Shown piece after piece: positions 1 through 8,194 of a DNA stretch of 50,104 nucleotides. Each line of letters opens with the position of its first letter. Position 1 is the first letter of the stretch. Source of the DNA: Ardenticatenaceae bacterium. GTDB lineage: Bacteria > Chloroflexota > Anaerolineae > Promineifilales > Promineifilaceae. Where the stretch lies: assembly GCA_020634215.1 (NCBI GenBank), contig JACKCD010000045.1:1-50104 (forward strand), given 5' to 3'. Below the pieces are notes generated by a model. The model was not told the origin of the DNA. It saw nothing but the letters and a program-made list of their open reading frames with translations, and ran no database searches. The translations under genes were made by a program, and so were the position numbers.

Positions 1-327
1 AACGAAGACCGCTATGAAACGTGGGCCAGCCTGGAGCGGGAACATCTTAACGTCCAGTACATCCAGCTCTTGCAACATTTGTGCCAATATCATCTGGCGC
101 AGCAGGCCTACAGCCAATGTATTGCCGCCGCGCAAAAATTGCTGGCCGTTGACCCCTGCCACGAGCAAGCCCACCGCTGGCTGATGGCCTGCTATGGGCA
201 GCAGGGGCAGCGCAATCTGGCACTGCGCCAATACCACACCTGTACTGCCTCCCTTCAGCAAGAGCTAGAAGTCGAACCGGATCCTGAAACCACCCAGCTT
301 TATGAACAGATCCGCAATGGGCAATAG
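1..327 (+). CDS. C-terminal part of BTAD-domain (SARP-type) transcriptional regulator, 5' truncated
   Basis: The frame is open from the first base and ends at TAG 325-327, so only the last 108 residues are visible. They form TPR-like helices typical of the bacterial transcriptional activator domain (BTAD). They open with NEDRYETWASLERE, run through AVDPCHEQAHRWLMACYGQQG, and end with the usual TLQxELxVEPxPET-type tail (here LQQELEVEPDPETTQLYEQI). In SARP- and LuxR-like regulators this domain follows an OmpR-type winged helix and often precedes an NTPase; here the protein stops right after BTAD. The TTG at 70 is internal to the domain and is not a believable start. DNA targets cannot be read from this fragment. 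Confidence 0.8.
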   Translation, partial: NEDRYETWASLEREHLNVQYIQLLQHLCQYHLAQQAYSQCIAAAQKLLAVDPCHEQAHRWLMACYGQQGQRNLALRQYHTCTASLQQELEVEPDPETTQLYEQIRNGQ

Positions 328-361
328 GTTAGAGGATATTTCGGTTCAAGGTAGTATTAGA

Positions 362-408
362 GATTGGAGATTGGAGATTGACCAGCTTCCAATCTCCAAT
401 CTCCAATC
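362..408. repeat. GAGATTG-type inverted repeat between convergent genes
   Basis: A 19-bp perfect stem (362-380 with 390-408) is built from GATTGGA units around a 9-nt loop. It lies between the end of the regulator gene and the end of the expansin gene on the other strand, so it could terminate both. Related repeats occur near 10.6, 15.6, 20.4 and 26.9 kb. Confidence 0.8.
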
Positions 409-410
409 AT

Positions 411-1145
411 CTATGGTTCTGGGGGGAATTGGGCACTGCCGTTGACGGTGCCATTTTCAACGTGGGGAATGCCGCTGTCGGTAAGGACATTGCCGTAGCT
501 GTCGGTGACGCGAAGGGTGTAGGGGCCAGTGCCCATGCCGGGGTTGGTTTGGACAAAGTAGTTGTAGCTGGTGCGGGGGACATTGACCCACTGGCCGTTG
601 GGCAACTGGTATTCCAATTTGGCAATGGGGTTGCGGTGGTTGCGAAGCTGAACGGCCGTCCACCACTGGTTACTCCCCTGTTTAAACTGATAGACAATCG
701 GCCCAGTGAGCGGTGGGCTAACCACCTGCCAGCTAATTGGCACAATACCCTGGATGGGGTCGGCAATTTGGGCAAACGCTTCGGCGCTGAGGTCAAGATG
801 CCCGGCGCGGCAGCCCGGGCACAAATCCACAATGCGGACAGTGACACTGCCCTTCGGGCCAGCCACATGCACATAGGCACCGCAGACGGCGGCGTTGTTG
901 TATTCATCTTCATTCATGGCGGCCACCATTAAATCATTGGGCGAGGTGCCAAACATGCAGGAGCCATCACCATTGGCATCGTAAAAGGTGGCAATGCCCT
1001 GGTGAAGGGGGTTGCTGTTGGCGGTGCGGATGAGGGGGAGGTAGACGGCGGTGTTTGTTTGGCCGTGGGTGCTGGGGGTAGTAAAAATAGATAGACAAAC
1101 GCCCATAACCGCCAACAGCCAGCCAATACGATTCGAGTAAAGCAT
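411..1145 (-). CDS. Bacterial expansin (EXLX1/YoaJ-like), secreted
   Basis: A 244-residue protein with an N-terminal signal-type hydrophobic stretch (about residues 5-28). A double-psi beta-barrel domain (about 45-140) opens with GIATFYDANGDGSCMFG and contains VRIVDLCPGCRAGHLDLS; the Asp of VDL corresponds to the conserved acidic residue of expansin D1. A CBM63-like second domain (about 150-235) has the aromatic run SNQWWTAVQLRNH and the segment SYNYFVQTN. Both domains align by eye along the whole length with Bacillus subtilis YoaJ. Expansins loosen cellulose/hemicellulose contacts without hydrolysis. I chose ATG 1145 over an in-frame TTG at 1151; AAGGAATGG lies upstream. Four Cys in D1 suggest disulfides. 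The palindrome is present at 652-659. Confidence 0.88.
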   Translation of the reverse strand: MLYSNRIGWLLAVMGVCLSIFTTPSTHGQTNTAVYLPLIRTANSNPLHQGIATFYDANGDGSCMFGTSPNDLMVAAMNEDEYNNAAVCGAYVHVAGPKGSVTVRIVDLCPGCRAGHLDLSAEAFAQIADPIQGIVPISWQVVSPPLTGPIVYQFKQGSNQWWTAVQLRNHRNPIAKLEYQLPNGQWVNVPRTSYNYFVQTNPGMGTGPYTLRVTDSYGNVLTDSGIPHVENGTVNGSAQFPPEP

Positions 1146-1233
1146 AACCAATACACCATTCCTTGTTTGCTAACGATACAGATTCTTTATTGTACGGAGA
1201 TTGTGCGTCTTCCGTCGGGTACTCAACAACCTC

Positions 1234-1632
1234 TCATGATGAAGCTAGAGCAATGGGCATGTTCGAGGCGTGAAGGTGGATGAGCAACCATTGCCCTTGT
1301 CGCTGCTCCAAAATGAGGGTGCGGCGGCACCAAATGGGGCCGTCGTCAAGGTGGAAAGTGATGATTGCAACGTGGCCTAGCTGCCGGCAGGTGAGATCAA
1401 GCGGGTTTAGGTTGAGGTAAGGAGGGCCGGGACGCTGCTGGCGCACTTGGGCAAAAAACGGCTGAAACACGGCCGCGATTTGCTCATGGCCGTCCAGCCG
1501 CCGAATGACGTTGGCAAAGGGCATAAAGACGGTGGCATCGGGGGCGATGGCGCGGCTAAATGGCTCCCAGTCGAGGTTGTCGAATGCTTCTAAAAAGGCA
1601 GTGGCGGCTTGCAGGGGGGATGGCATGGTCAT
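1234..1632 (-). CDS. SnoaL/NTF2-like protein
   Basis: A 132-residue small alpha+beta protein of the nuclear-transport-factor-2 fold. The N-terminal helix AATAFLEAFDNLDWEPF is followed by ...PDATVFMPF... and a C-terminal strand pattern ending in GQWLLIHLHAS, as in SnoaL-like/ketosteroid-isomerase-like proteins of unknown substrate. The ATG at 1632 overlaps the TGA stop of the upstream cysteine hydrolase gene (ATGA), so the two genes are probably translationally coupled and functionally linked. A further in-frame upstream extension would only overlap the neighbour. No catalytic assignment is possible from sequence alone. Confidence 0.75.
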   Translation of the reverse strand: MTMPSPLQAATAFLEAFDNLDWEPFSRAIAPDATVFMPFANVIRRLDGHEQIAAVFQPFFAQVRQQRPGPPYLNLNPLDLTCRQLGHVAIITFHLDDGPIWCRRTLILEQRQGQWLLIHLHASNMPIALASS

Positions 1633-2222
1633 AAAGGCAACTGCCCAAGCTGGTCGCACCATGTCTGGTGCTGAGTGGGGAGGGCGTTGAGGGTGGTGCG
1701 CTCAAAAATGAAGGGGTAGTTGTCCAAAACATGGTCGTGCATGTCGGAACGGTCGGCGCTGCAATCTTCGATGATGGCCGTGAGGAAGCCGCGCTGGGCG
1801 GCGGAGGCCGCGGTGAGCAAGACGCAAACGGATGTAATGAGACCAGCGACGAGGACAAACCGTTTGCCGTGGGCGTGCAGGTGGGCCAGCAGGGCGGGGT
1901 TGTGGAAACCGTCAAAGGTTTGTTTGGCAAAAACTGGCTCGCCGGGTTGTTCGTGGGCAAAGGGAAGGGTGTCAAAACCGGCCGTTCCTGCAACACAGGG
2001 AATGGTGTCGCGCAGCTTGTAGCGCACCATCCAGTCGGAGCGGTTGGGCTGGAAGCTGGCGCGGAGGTGAACAATGTCTAGCCTTTCAGCGCGGCAAAAT
2101 GTAAGCAGTTGGGCAACATTGCGGGGAAAGTGAGGGTGGCTTTGCGCCATGTCGTCTGTCCAAAAGTCGTGCTGGACATCAACCAGCACCAAAACAAACT
2201 CGCGCCAATCGCATAGGTTCAT
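1629..2222 (-). CDS. Isochorismatase-family cysteine hydrolase
   Basis: A 197-residue Rossmann-like hydrolase. The catalytic triad of the family is visible: Asp in LVLVDVQHDFW (about residue 15), Lys in FAKQTFDGF (about 100), and Cys in the conserved-position segment LITSVCVLLTAA (about 133). Family members hydrolyse isochorismate, nicotinamide, N-carbamoylsarcosine or related amides; substrate cannot be deduced. The start ATG 2222 has no in-frame competitor, and the stop overlaps the next gene by ATGA. It forms a two-gene unit with the SnoaL-like protein. Confidence 0.87.
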   Translation of the reverse strand: MNLCDWREFVLVLVDVQHDFWTDDMAQSHPHFPRNVAQLLTFCRAERLDIVHLRASFQPNRSDWMVRYKLRDTIPCVAGTAGFDTLPFAHEQPGEPVFAKQTFDGFHNPALLAHLHAHGKRFVLVAGLITSVCVLLTAASAAQRGFLTAIIEDCSADRSDMHDHVLDNYPFIFERTTLNALPTQHQTWCDQLGQLPL

Positions 2223-2277
2223 GATTTGTTCCTATTTTAATCCTTCGTGATAAGCTATTGCTCGCGTTGTCTCTTGG

Positions 2278-2985
2278 TTAATTGGCTTCGGCTACAAAGT
2301 CAATTTCTAGCAGGATGTCTTCAGCGACGTTGGCAACGGCGGGAACGCTGGGGATGGTGAGGTTGTAGTTGGCGCGTTGGATGGTGGTGCTGGCGTGGCC
2401 TTCGAGACGGGTGTCAGAAACGGCCGTTACTGTCGTCTCAAAAACCACTGGCAACGTCACATTGGTAATCGCCAAATCCCCGCTAATGCTCAGGCTAACC
2501 GGCTCGCCAATAGTCACGCTGTCCGGCAGCCCGGTGATGCCAGTTGGGGTGAAGGTGATTTCGGGATAGCTGCTGGTGACCAAAATAAACCGGCCAATAG
2601 CGCGGTTCCGCATGTTCTCATCAGTGGCAAGCGAGGCGGCATCAATGACGATGGGGCTAATTTGGGCGGCGGCCGGCTGGCTAAGGTCAAGCCCAATGGT
2701 GCCGCGAATTTGGTTGCTGCGCCCGACAACGGTGGTGGGGTTGCCGCGCAGCTCTTCACTCAGCGTAAAGCGCACTTCAGATTCATCCTGAATAATGGTG
2801 TAGGTGACGGGAGAACCGGCGCTATCGCTGTTGGGAACACCGGGGGCAGGGGCTTCAGCGGGAACGGCCGTTTCCCCTGCCTCCACATCCCCAACCACCG
2901 CTTCTTCCACTGCTGGCTGCTCACCACCGCAGGCAGCCAGCAGCAATGTTAACAATAAAACCAAAAAATACCGTTTTGTGTGCAT
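2278..2985 (-). CDS. YceI-family lipoprotein
   Basis: A 235-residue precursor with a lipoprotein signal peptide ending in the lipobox LLLAAC (Cys19), then an acidic Pro/Ala-rich linker (about 20-58), then a YceI-like lipocalin-type domain (about 60-230). The domain has the family pattern ESEVRFTLSEEL, VVGRSNQIRGTIGLDL, IDAASLATDENMRNRAIGRF and a C-terminal ITNVTLPVVFET. YceI proteins bind isoprenoid-type lipids outside the cytoplasm; some act in stress or quinone handling. Two palindrome copies fall in the gene, one encoding ETAVP in the linker. It appears to be monocistronic. Confidence 0.87.
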   Translation of the reverse strand: MHTKRYFLVLLLTLLLAACGGEQPAVEEAVVGDVEAGETAVPAEAPAPGVPNSDSAGSPVTYTIIQDESEVRFTLSEELRGNPTTVVGRSNQIRGTIGLDLSQPAAAQISPIVIDAASLATDENMRNRAIGRFILVTSSYPEITFTPTGITGLPDSVTIGEPVSLSISGDLAITNVTLPVVFETTVTAVSDTRLEGHASTTIQRANYNLTIPSVPAVANVAEDILLEIDFVAEAN

Positions 2986-3087
2986 AGTTTTTCCTCAAAA
3001 GTAGAATGGACTTGAAAAAGCCCGGCCACATTTTTATATGATCTTTGGGGAAATGGGATGAGATAGCGTGGTGGATTTAGAAATTAC

Positions 3088-5406
3088 TCACGAAGGCGGG
3101 TTCGCCTCTGGCATCTCGGCCGCCGCTTCTGGTGGCAGGGTGGCAAAATATTCCAGCAGGGCGCGGTGGAGGAACATATAGCCACCTCCCCCCTTGCGGA
3201 GAAAAATCCGGCTGGTGGCATAATCGAGAAAACGTGAATAGCGCCAGGGTATATGGTTGTACCAGGCAAGCAGCAGACGCAGAACATAATGCTTGGCCGC
3301 ATTCAACCCCCCATACCAAACGATGGCTAACAGGCCGATAAGCAGCCCATAAACACCAAACGCCACTGCCCCGGCTTGCCCTATTGCCACACCGCCAATA
3401 ATGGCTCCCAAAATGCTAAACGCCACGCTGATGGCTCCGCCGATGAGCAAGATGTAGCGAAAGAGAGAGGTTGGCGTTTGGTTAAGCCGTTGCGGGTTGA
3501 GAATGCTGCCTTGCAGCCCGCCAAAAATGGCACCAATGGCGATAAAAACGGGTATGGCGATATAGAGAATGCGTAGATTGGGAAAGGCGTTGCCCAGTGG
3601 GGTGCCGCTAAAGTCAATTTGGGTGCGGGCAATGCCGATGGCGATTCCGGCCAAAGCACCGATAATGCCTCCTTCTATTGCTTGCCGCGTGGACAGGTTA
3701 ACATATTCAATAATGCGAATGTCGGTTGTGCTGGCCTGGCGATTGCCGCGTGGTTCATAGCCAAAGATGAGGCTAAAACAGAGACCTGTAACCAGCCCAA
3801 CTTGCTGCCCTTCAAAGAACCAGGCGGCGTAGCTATATCCCAGCCAGTTGAGGGAGCCAAAGATGAGGCCAATGCCCAGCCATACGGCGAGGGTGATGCC
3901 CACACCGACGATGAGCATGTTAACCACGATGCGGTAGAAATTGGTCTGGGTTTGGGTAGGTGGCGGTGTTTGCCAGAGCAGGTCGAGGGCGGCGACAAAA
4001 AGACCGGCCAGCGTGCCGCTAACTAGCCCTTCGCCCAAGCCGCGCAGCAGGCCTTCGCGCAGGTCAACAAAATCAAAGAAAAGAAAGAGACCCAGGCCGA
4101 TGATGAGACCACCTAGCAACCCGCCAACAAGCGAAATGGCAAGGCGAGAAAGGAGGACATAGAGCCGCTGCTGGCGTGGGTTTTCCAGCCAGCTAGGCTG
4201 CATTTGCTCCATGACGAAGATGGTTTGACCGTGCTGGGTCATTTGCTGCGCCAGCCAGGAGAGCCAGCGCATGGTGGGGGCCACGGCAAACGGCCGTTCT
4301 GTGCTCCCATGCCGAAACATTTGCTGGGCGTAAGCGTGGAGCAAGGTGCTTTCGCTGGGGCGCGAGCCGGGGGTGGCATCCTGGTAAGCCACGGCCATGA
4401 TGTGGAGCAGGAGGGGGTGCTGGGCAAGCTCCTGTAGTGCCTCGTTGTGGGTAAGCAAACCGGCTAACTCGTCCGTTTGGATCTCTGTTTGTTGCAGATA
4501 GGTTTGGATTTGCTGGTTGGTGAGAGGCTGTAGCTCAACGGCCGTTTGCAGCGCCAACCGATCCGGCAGCAGTTCATACGCCTCGGTGCGGCAGCAAACG
4601 ACAATCGGCATAATGTTGCTCTGCTGGAATTCGTTGATGGCGCGGACGCAATCATCGCGCAGCGTTTCCGGCACTTCGTCCAGGCCATCGAGCAAAAGCA
4701 GCAGCATTTCTGCTTCCACCCAGCGCTGCCCAATTTTTTCCGGGATGCGATATTTGCTTTTTAGCTCCTCCACCAGCCAGCGGCCAATGGGCAGCCGCTT
4801 TTGTGCCCAGGAAGCGAGGGTAAACACCACCGGCAGTGGCTCACTGGCATCGGTTCGCGCCCAGGCGATGGCCTCGCGGGCGAGTTCCAGTAGAATCATG
4901 GTTTTGCCGGAGCCGGGCTGACCGAGGATGAGCAGCGTTTGATTGAGCCCGCTTAGTTCGGCGAAAATATCGGCAATGCGGGTGCCCGGTGGCAGGGAGC
5001 GGTCTTGTTGATTGGGGAGGTTGAGGTGCCAGGGTTGATTAACGGCCGTTTTCCGCTCCACCAAATTGATCTCAATCGCGCTGCCCTGCGGCCGTGACTT
5101 TTCCAGCACATCCTCAATCCAAAACTTGTGCACGAGGTCAAGCATTTCCTGCCGTTCGCTGCTTTCGCCCCGGTGTCGGCGGCGGCTGGGGGTGGCTTGC
5201 TCGATGGTTTGCGCGAGTTCGGCTAAACGGCCGTTGCGCTCCATGTACCTAATCAGCTCCCGCCCCTTCGCCGATTTGGTATCCCCCGATAGCTCATCCC
5301 AATCCACGCCCAGCATCAACACTAGCTCACGTAGCCCCTCCATATCGAGACGCTGGCGAATGTCGGCCAAGAGCTGGCGCGGAGTAGGAGCTTGTTCGCT
5401 GTTCAT
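3088..5406 (-). CDS. NACHT NTPase with N-terminal EAD7-like domain and polytopic membrane C-terminus
   Basis: A 772-residue protein. Residues about 6-70 form a helical effector-associated domain resembling EAD7 (LRELVLMLGVDWDELSGD, then KGRELIRYMERNGRLAEL). A NACHT STAND NTPase follows: Walker A GQPGSGKT (about 162-169), Walker B LLLLLDGLDEVPE (about 233-246), a CRTEAY sensor (about 274), and a winged-helix-like NACHT C-terminal region. Residues about 425-690 contain many Gly-rich hydrophobic helices, so the sensor end is membrane embedded rather than a repeat domain. It ends with FLHRALLEYFATLPPE, the usual NACHT-family closing helix. ATG 5406 was chosen because it starts 4 nt after the upstream phosphoesterase stop; a longer frame to 5472 would overlap that gene. 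EAD-NACHT proteins are linked to conflict and signalling systems; the ligand is unknown. Confidence 0.88.
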   Translation of the reverse strand: MNSEQAPTPRQLLADIRQRLDMEGLRELVLMLGVDWDELSGDTKSAKGRELIRYMERNGRLAELAQTIEQATPSRRRHRGESSERQEMLDLVHKFWIEDVLEKSRPQGSAIEINLVERKTAVNQPWHLNLPNQQDRSLPPGTRIADIFAELSGLNQTLLILGQPGSGKTMILLELAREAIAWARTDASEPLPVVFTLASWAQKRLPIGRWLVEELKSKYRIPEKIGQRWVEAEMLLLLLDGLDEVPETLRDDCVRAINEFQQSNIMPIVVCCRTEAYELLPDRLALQTAVELQPLTNQQIQTYLQQTEIQTDELAGLLTHNEALQELAQHPLLLHIMAVAYQDATPGSRPSESTLLHAYAQQMFRHGSTERPFAVAPTMRWLSWLAQQMTQHGQTIFVMEQMQPSWLENPRQQRLYVLLSRLAISLVGGLLGGLIIGLGLFLFFDFVDLREGLLRGLGEGLVSGTLAGLFVAALDLLWQTPPPTQTQTNFYRIVVNMLIVGVGITLAVWLGIGLIFGSLNWLGYSYAAWFFEGQQVGLVTGLCFSLIFGYEPRGNRQASTTDIRIIEYVNLSTRQAIEGGIIGALAGIAIGIARTQIDFSGTPLGNAFPNLRILYIAIPVFIAIGAIFGGLQGSILNPQRLNQTPTSLFRYILLIGGAISVAFSILGAIIGGVAIGQAGAVAFGVYGLLIGLLAIVWYGGLNAAKHYVLRLLLAWYNHIPWRYSRFLDYATSRIFLRKGGGGYMFLHRALLEYFATLPPEAAAEMPEANPPS

Positions 5407-5410
5407 CCGC

Positions 5411-6783
5411 TTACTCGCGCACCCCCAGCGTGCCCGACCACGTTTCAAACGGCTGGCCGCGCCGCTCGTCATAGCGGAAAAAGGCCAGATAGGTCATGGT
5501 GTGGTAATGGACAAACCGTTTTTCCAACGGATGATGGATCGTCATTGAGTGGAACGGATGCCAGGTGCCGGAGTTGAAGTAAATCTGGTCAAAGATGTAG
5601 TTGTCACGCATGGTGGTGTAAAGCGGCACCACCTCTGGATGGTGCGTGTGGCCGTAGACAATGTACTGCGCCTCCTGGCTTTCAAACGCCTTTTCCGCCA
5701 GCGCTCGCTTGGCAAAGGAGGAGTCACCCCCCACACCTTGTCGCGGATAAACAGCACGGCATCGGCGGCGGTGGAGAAGGTCATCCCGGCGGCAAAGCGC
5801 AGGGTAAGCTGCAAAAAGTCTACCTTGTCCAACGGCAGCCAGGTGTCCTGGTCGCGGACAAAGGGGAGTGCCAGCAGTTCGTCGGCCAGGTCATCCCAAA
5901 TGAGCTTGACCTTTTTGCTGGTGGCCTTGTCCAAATCATGCTGGCGGATGAGAGCCATCTACCCAAACGGGGACGATAAGCGACGGGCGCACGTTGGCGA
6001 GTTCGTTGAGGCCATGCAAAAAGGAAGTGGGAATCCCATCCCCCATGCGCTGCCAAATGGCAACGGGGAAGGATTGATGAGGTCTACAACGATGGCATCA
6101 CCAAGCGTAGCGGCACCGCGTCCCAGTTCGGGGTTGTAGTTAAAGCTGTCGTAAATGTCGCCGTGGCGGGCAAAGACGTTGTGGGAACGGTAAATTTCTT
6201 GTAAACGCGGCGATTCGCTGGGGTCGTGGGGGAAGGGGCCGGGTGGGTTGGCTAACCCCATTTTGGCAATGACTTCACGCCGCAGGGCTTCGTATTCGGG
6301 GTGGTCGAGGTTGAGAAACCAGTCGTGGTTGCCAACCATGTAGTGGATTTGTAAGTCAACGATGGCTTTTTCACTGCTGGTTGGGTCGGGCTGCCCGTTG
6401 GCGTTGGCGGGGGGAATTTCGATCCCGCGCTCGGCCAGCCGCTGCAAAATGAGGAGGCTGTTGCTGTTGTGGGAAAGGACAGCACGGGTGATGATGCCGA
6501 CTTTGTTGATGACATCGGTGCTGGCGGGGCTATCCCAGGGGCGGGCGTAGCCGGGTTCCCCTTTTTCCTCGTTGTTCCATTTGCTAGAGCGGATTTGGTC
6601 GAGGATGTCGCCGAGGAGAAGGATGTGGCAGCGGGGGATGGGTTCATAACGGCCGTTACTGCGCCACGACGCATCCATTGCCAAAGCCCGCAGCCGCAGG
6701 GCAAAATCACGAAAAGCACTGGTGCTAATGGTGCGCCCAGTTGTTCCGTCAGTCAGGTGAAGGTCGCTAATAATGACAAGCAT
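5411..6783 (-). pseudogene. Calcineurin-like metallophosphoesterase, frameshifted (probably sequence errors)
   Basis: All five metallophosphoesterase signatures are present but spread over several frames: DLHLTDG (residues 6-12), GDILD (about 57), GNHDW (about 150), a His in FARHGDIYDS, and GHTHHPE near the end. Reading continues only if the frame changes near 6070 (after VVDLIN, into FPVAIWQRMGDGIPTSFLHG), near 5955 (into ALIRQHDLDKATSKK) and near 5735 (into GGDSSFAKRALAEKAF). The last sits in a run of six G where seven restore the frame. Intact length would be about 457 residues. Preserved motifs on both sides argue for indel errors rather than decay. It lies 4 nt upstream of the NACHT gene, so the two are probably co-expressed. 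Confidence 0.82.
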
Positions 6784-6795
6784 ATGGTTAAGAGG

Positions 6796-6873
6796 GGTAG
6801 CAAGTACCAGGTTGCAAGTGGCAAGTCTTTATGATGAACGCTACTTGCAACCTGCCACTTGTTACTTGCTACC
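6796..6873. repeat. Imperfect inverted repeat of GCAAGT words
   Basis: An outer 11-bp perfect stem (6796-6806 with 6863-6873, GGTAGCAAGTA) encloses shuffled copies of GCAAGT, GGTTGCAAGT and AAGTGGCA. It sits between the permease stop and the phosphoesterase start. Confidence 0.7.
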
Positions 6874-6876
6874 GCC

Positions 6877-8190
6877 TTATTCATACCTCAGCGCCGCGAT
6901 AGGGTCGAGCCGGACGGCGCGGAGGGCGGGGTAGATACCAGAAATCACGCCAATGAGCGTGGCAAAAACGAGGGCAAAGATGGGCAGCCACAGCGGCGTA
7001 TAGACGGGAATGGGGGCGCTATCGGCGGCACCGCCCTGCTGGGCAATTTGCGAGCGCAAAAATTCGCGCCCAATTAGCCCCAAAATTTGCCCCAAACCCA
7101 CCCCGGCAATAATACCGCCGACCCCACCAATCAGACCAATAAAGCCTGCTTCAGCCAGAAAAATGGTCATCACGTCGCGGTTGGTGGCTCCCACGGCTTT
7201 CATCAGACCAATTTCGCGGGTGCGTTCGTAAATTGCCATGATCATGGTGTTGGCAATGCCAAAGGCGGCCACCAGCAGGGCAATGGCCCCGATGCCGCCA
7301 ACGACGGCTTGGAGAATGAGAAAGGTGGTGTTGACCTGCTGCAAAATGGTACGGAAGGAAAAAACGTTGAACCCCTGCTGTTGGATTTGGCTTTCCACCG
7401 CTTCGGCCTGGTCGGGGGTGGCAACTTTGACCAGAGCCTGGCTGTATCCTTCGCGGTTGTAGTTGGTGCGCCGGCCGTTTGCCCAGGCGTTTAGGTCTTC
7501 GAGGTTGCGGATGGGCATAAAAATGGAGAAATCTTTTTGCCCGCCCGACTCAGCCAGCACGCCCACCACCCGCAGCCGGACGGTACGCTCAACGGTTTCA
7601 AGCTGCCCGCTGCTTGCTGACATTTTGCTGAGAATAAGCTGAGCGTTTGCCCTTGGAGATTGAGATTGGGGTCGTTTCACCGGTGCGCCTGTTGTAAAGT
7701 TGCTGGCGATGTGCTGCTGCCAACGAGAATTTGCTGTGCCAAGGGCGCTGCTGCCGCTGTCGAGCTTGAGGTCAGCGGGAAAGTTCGAGAGGGTCAACCC
7801 CTGCATGCTGGGAAAGCGCGGTGAGGCGGTTGAGGCGCAGGGCAGCGTTGGCCCCGCAGGCTATGACGGGGTGGCGGCGAGACACCGGGCAGATCGCGGA
7901 AGTCGCTGATGGTGCGGTCGTTGATGATCAGGCTGTCGCTGCTGCTTTGCATTAACGGCCGTTTACCCAAAAAAGGCAATGCCGGGTGGGGAAACCTGAT
8001 TTCGGTGAGGTCGGTGACATCGCCAAAAGTTGCTGACGATGGCGCGTTGCAGCCCCGCGCCCAGGGAAACGAGGAGAATAATCTACGTTGTGCCAATAAA
8101 CACCCCGGCCGAGGTCATCAGCACTGGATTCGCCATGCGGAGCAGGTTGTTTTAACGAGACGGAGTAGTTCGATTGGTCTCTATAATTCA
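6877..8190 (-). pseudogene. MacB/FtsX-type ABC transporter permease, frameshifted 5' half
   Basis: The C-terminal 310 codons (6877-7806) are intact. A periplasmic MacB_PCD-type domain is followed by three membrane segments and the FtsX core, ending VRLDPIAALRYE, with the diagnostic MAIYERTREIGLMKAVGAT just after the first of them. Upstream the frame is lost, but an N-terminal anchor is legible near 8130-8040 (MANPVLMTSAGVFIGTT, then an in-frame TAG, then IILLVSLGAGLQRA), followed by LTEIR in another frame. The true start cannot be fixed; it lies around 8190, directly after the CARDB gene. MacB-like permeases act with a LolD/MacB-type ATPase as mechanotransmission exporters; that ATPase is two genes upstream. 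Confidence 0.85.
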
Positions 8191-8194
8191 GGTG

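Noticed and set aside
378..932. Long plus-strand open frame opposite the expansin gene
   Set aside because: The minus frame encodes a clear two-domain expansin; the plus frame has no recognisable domain and is an antisense shadow in GC-rich DNA.
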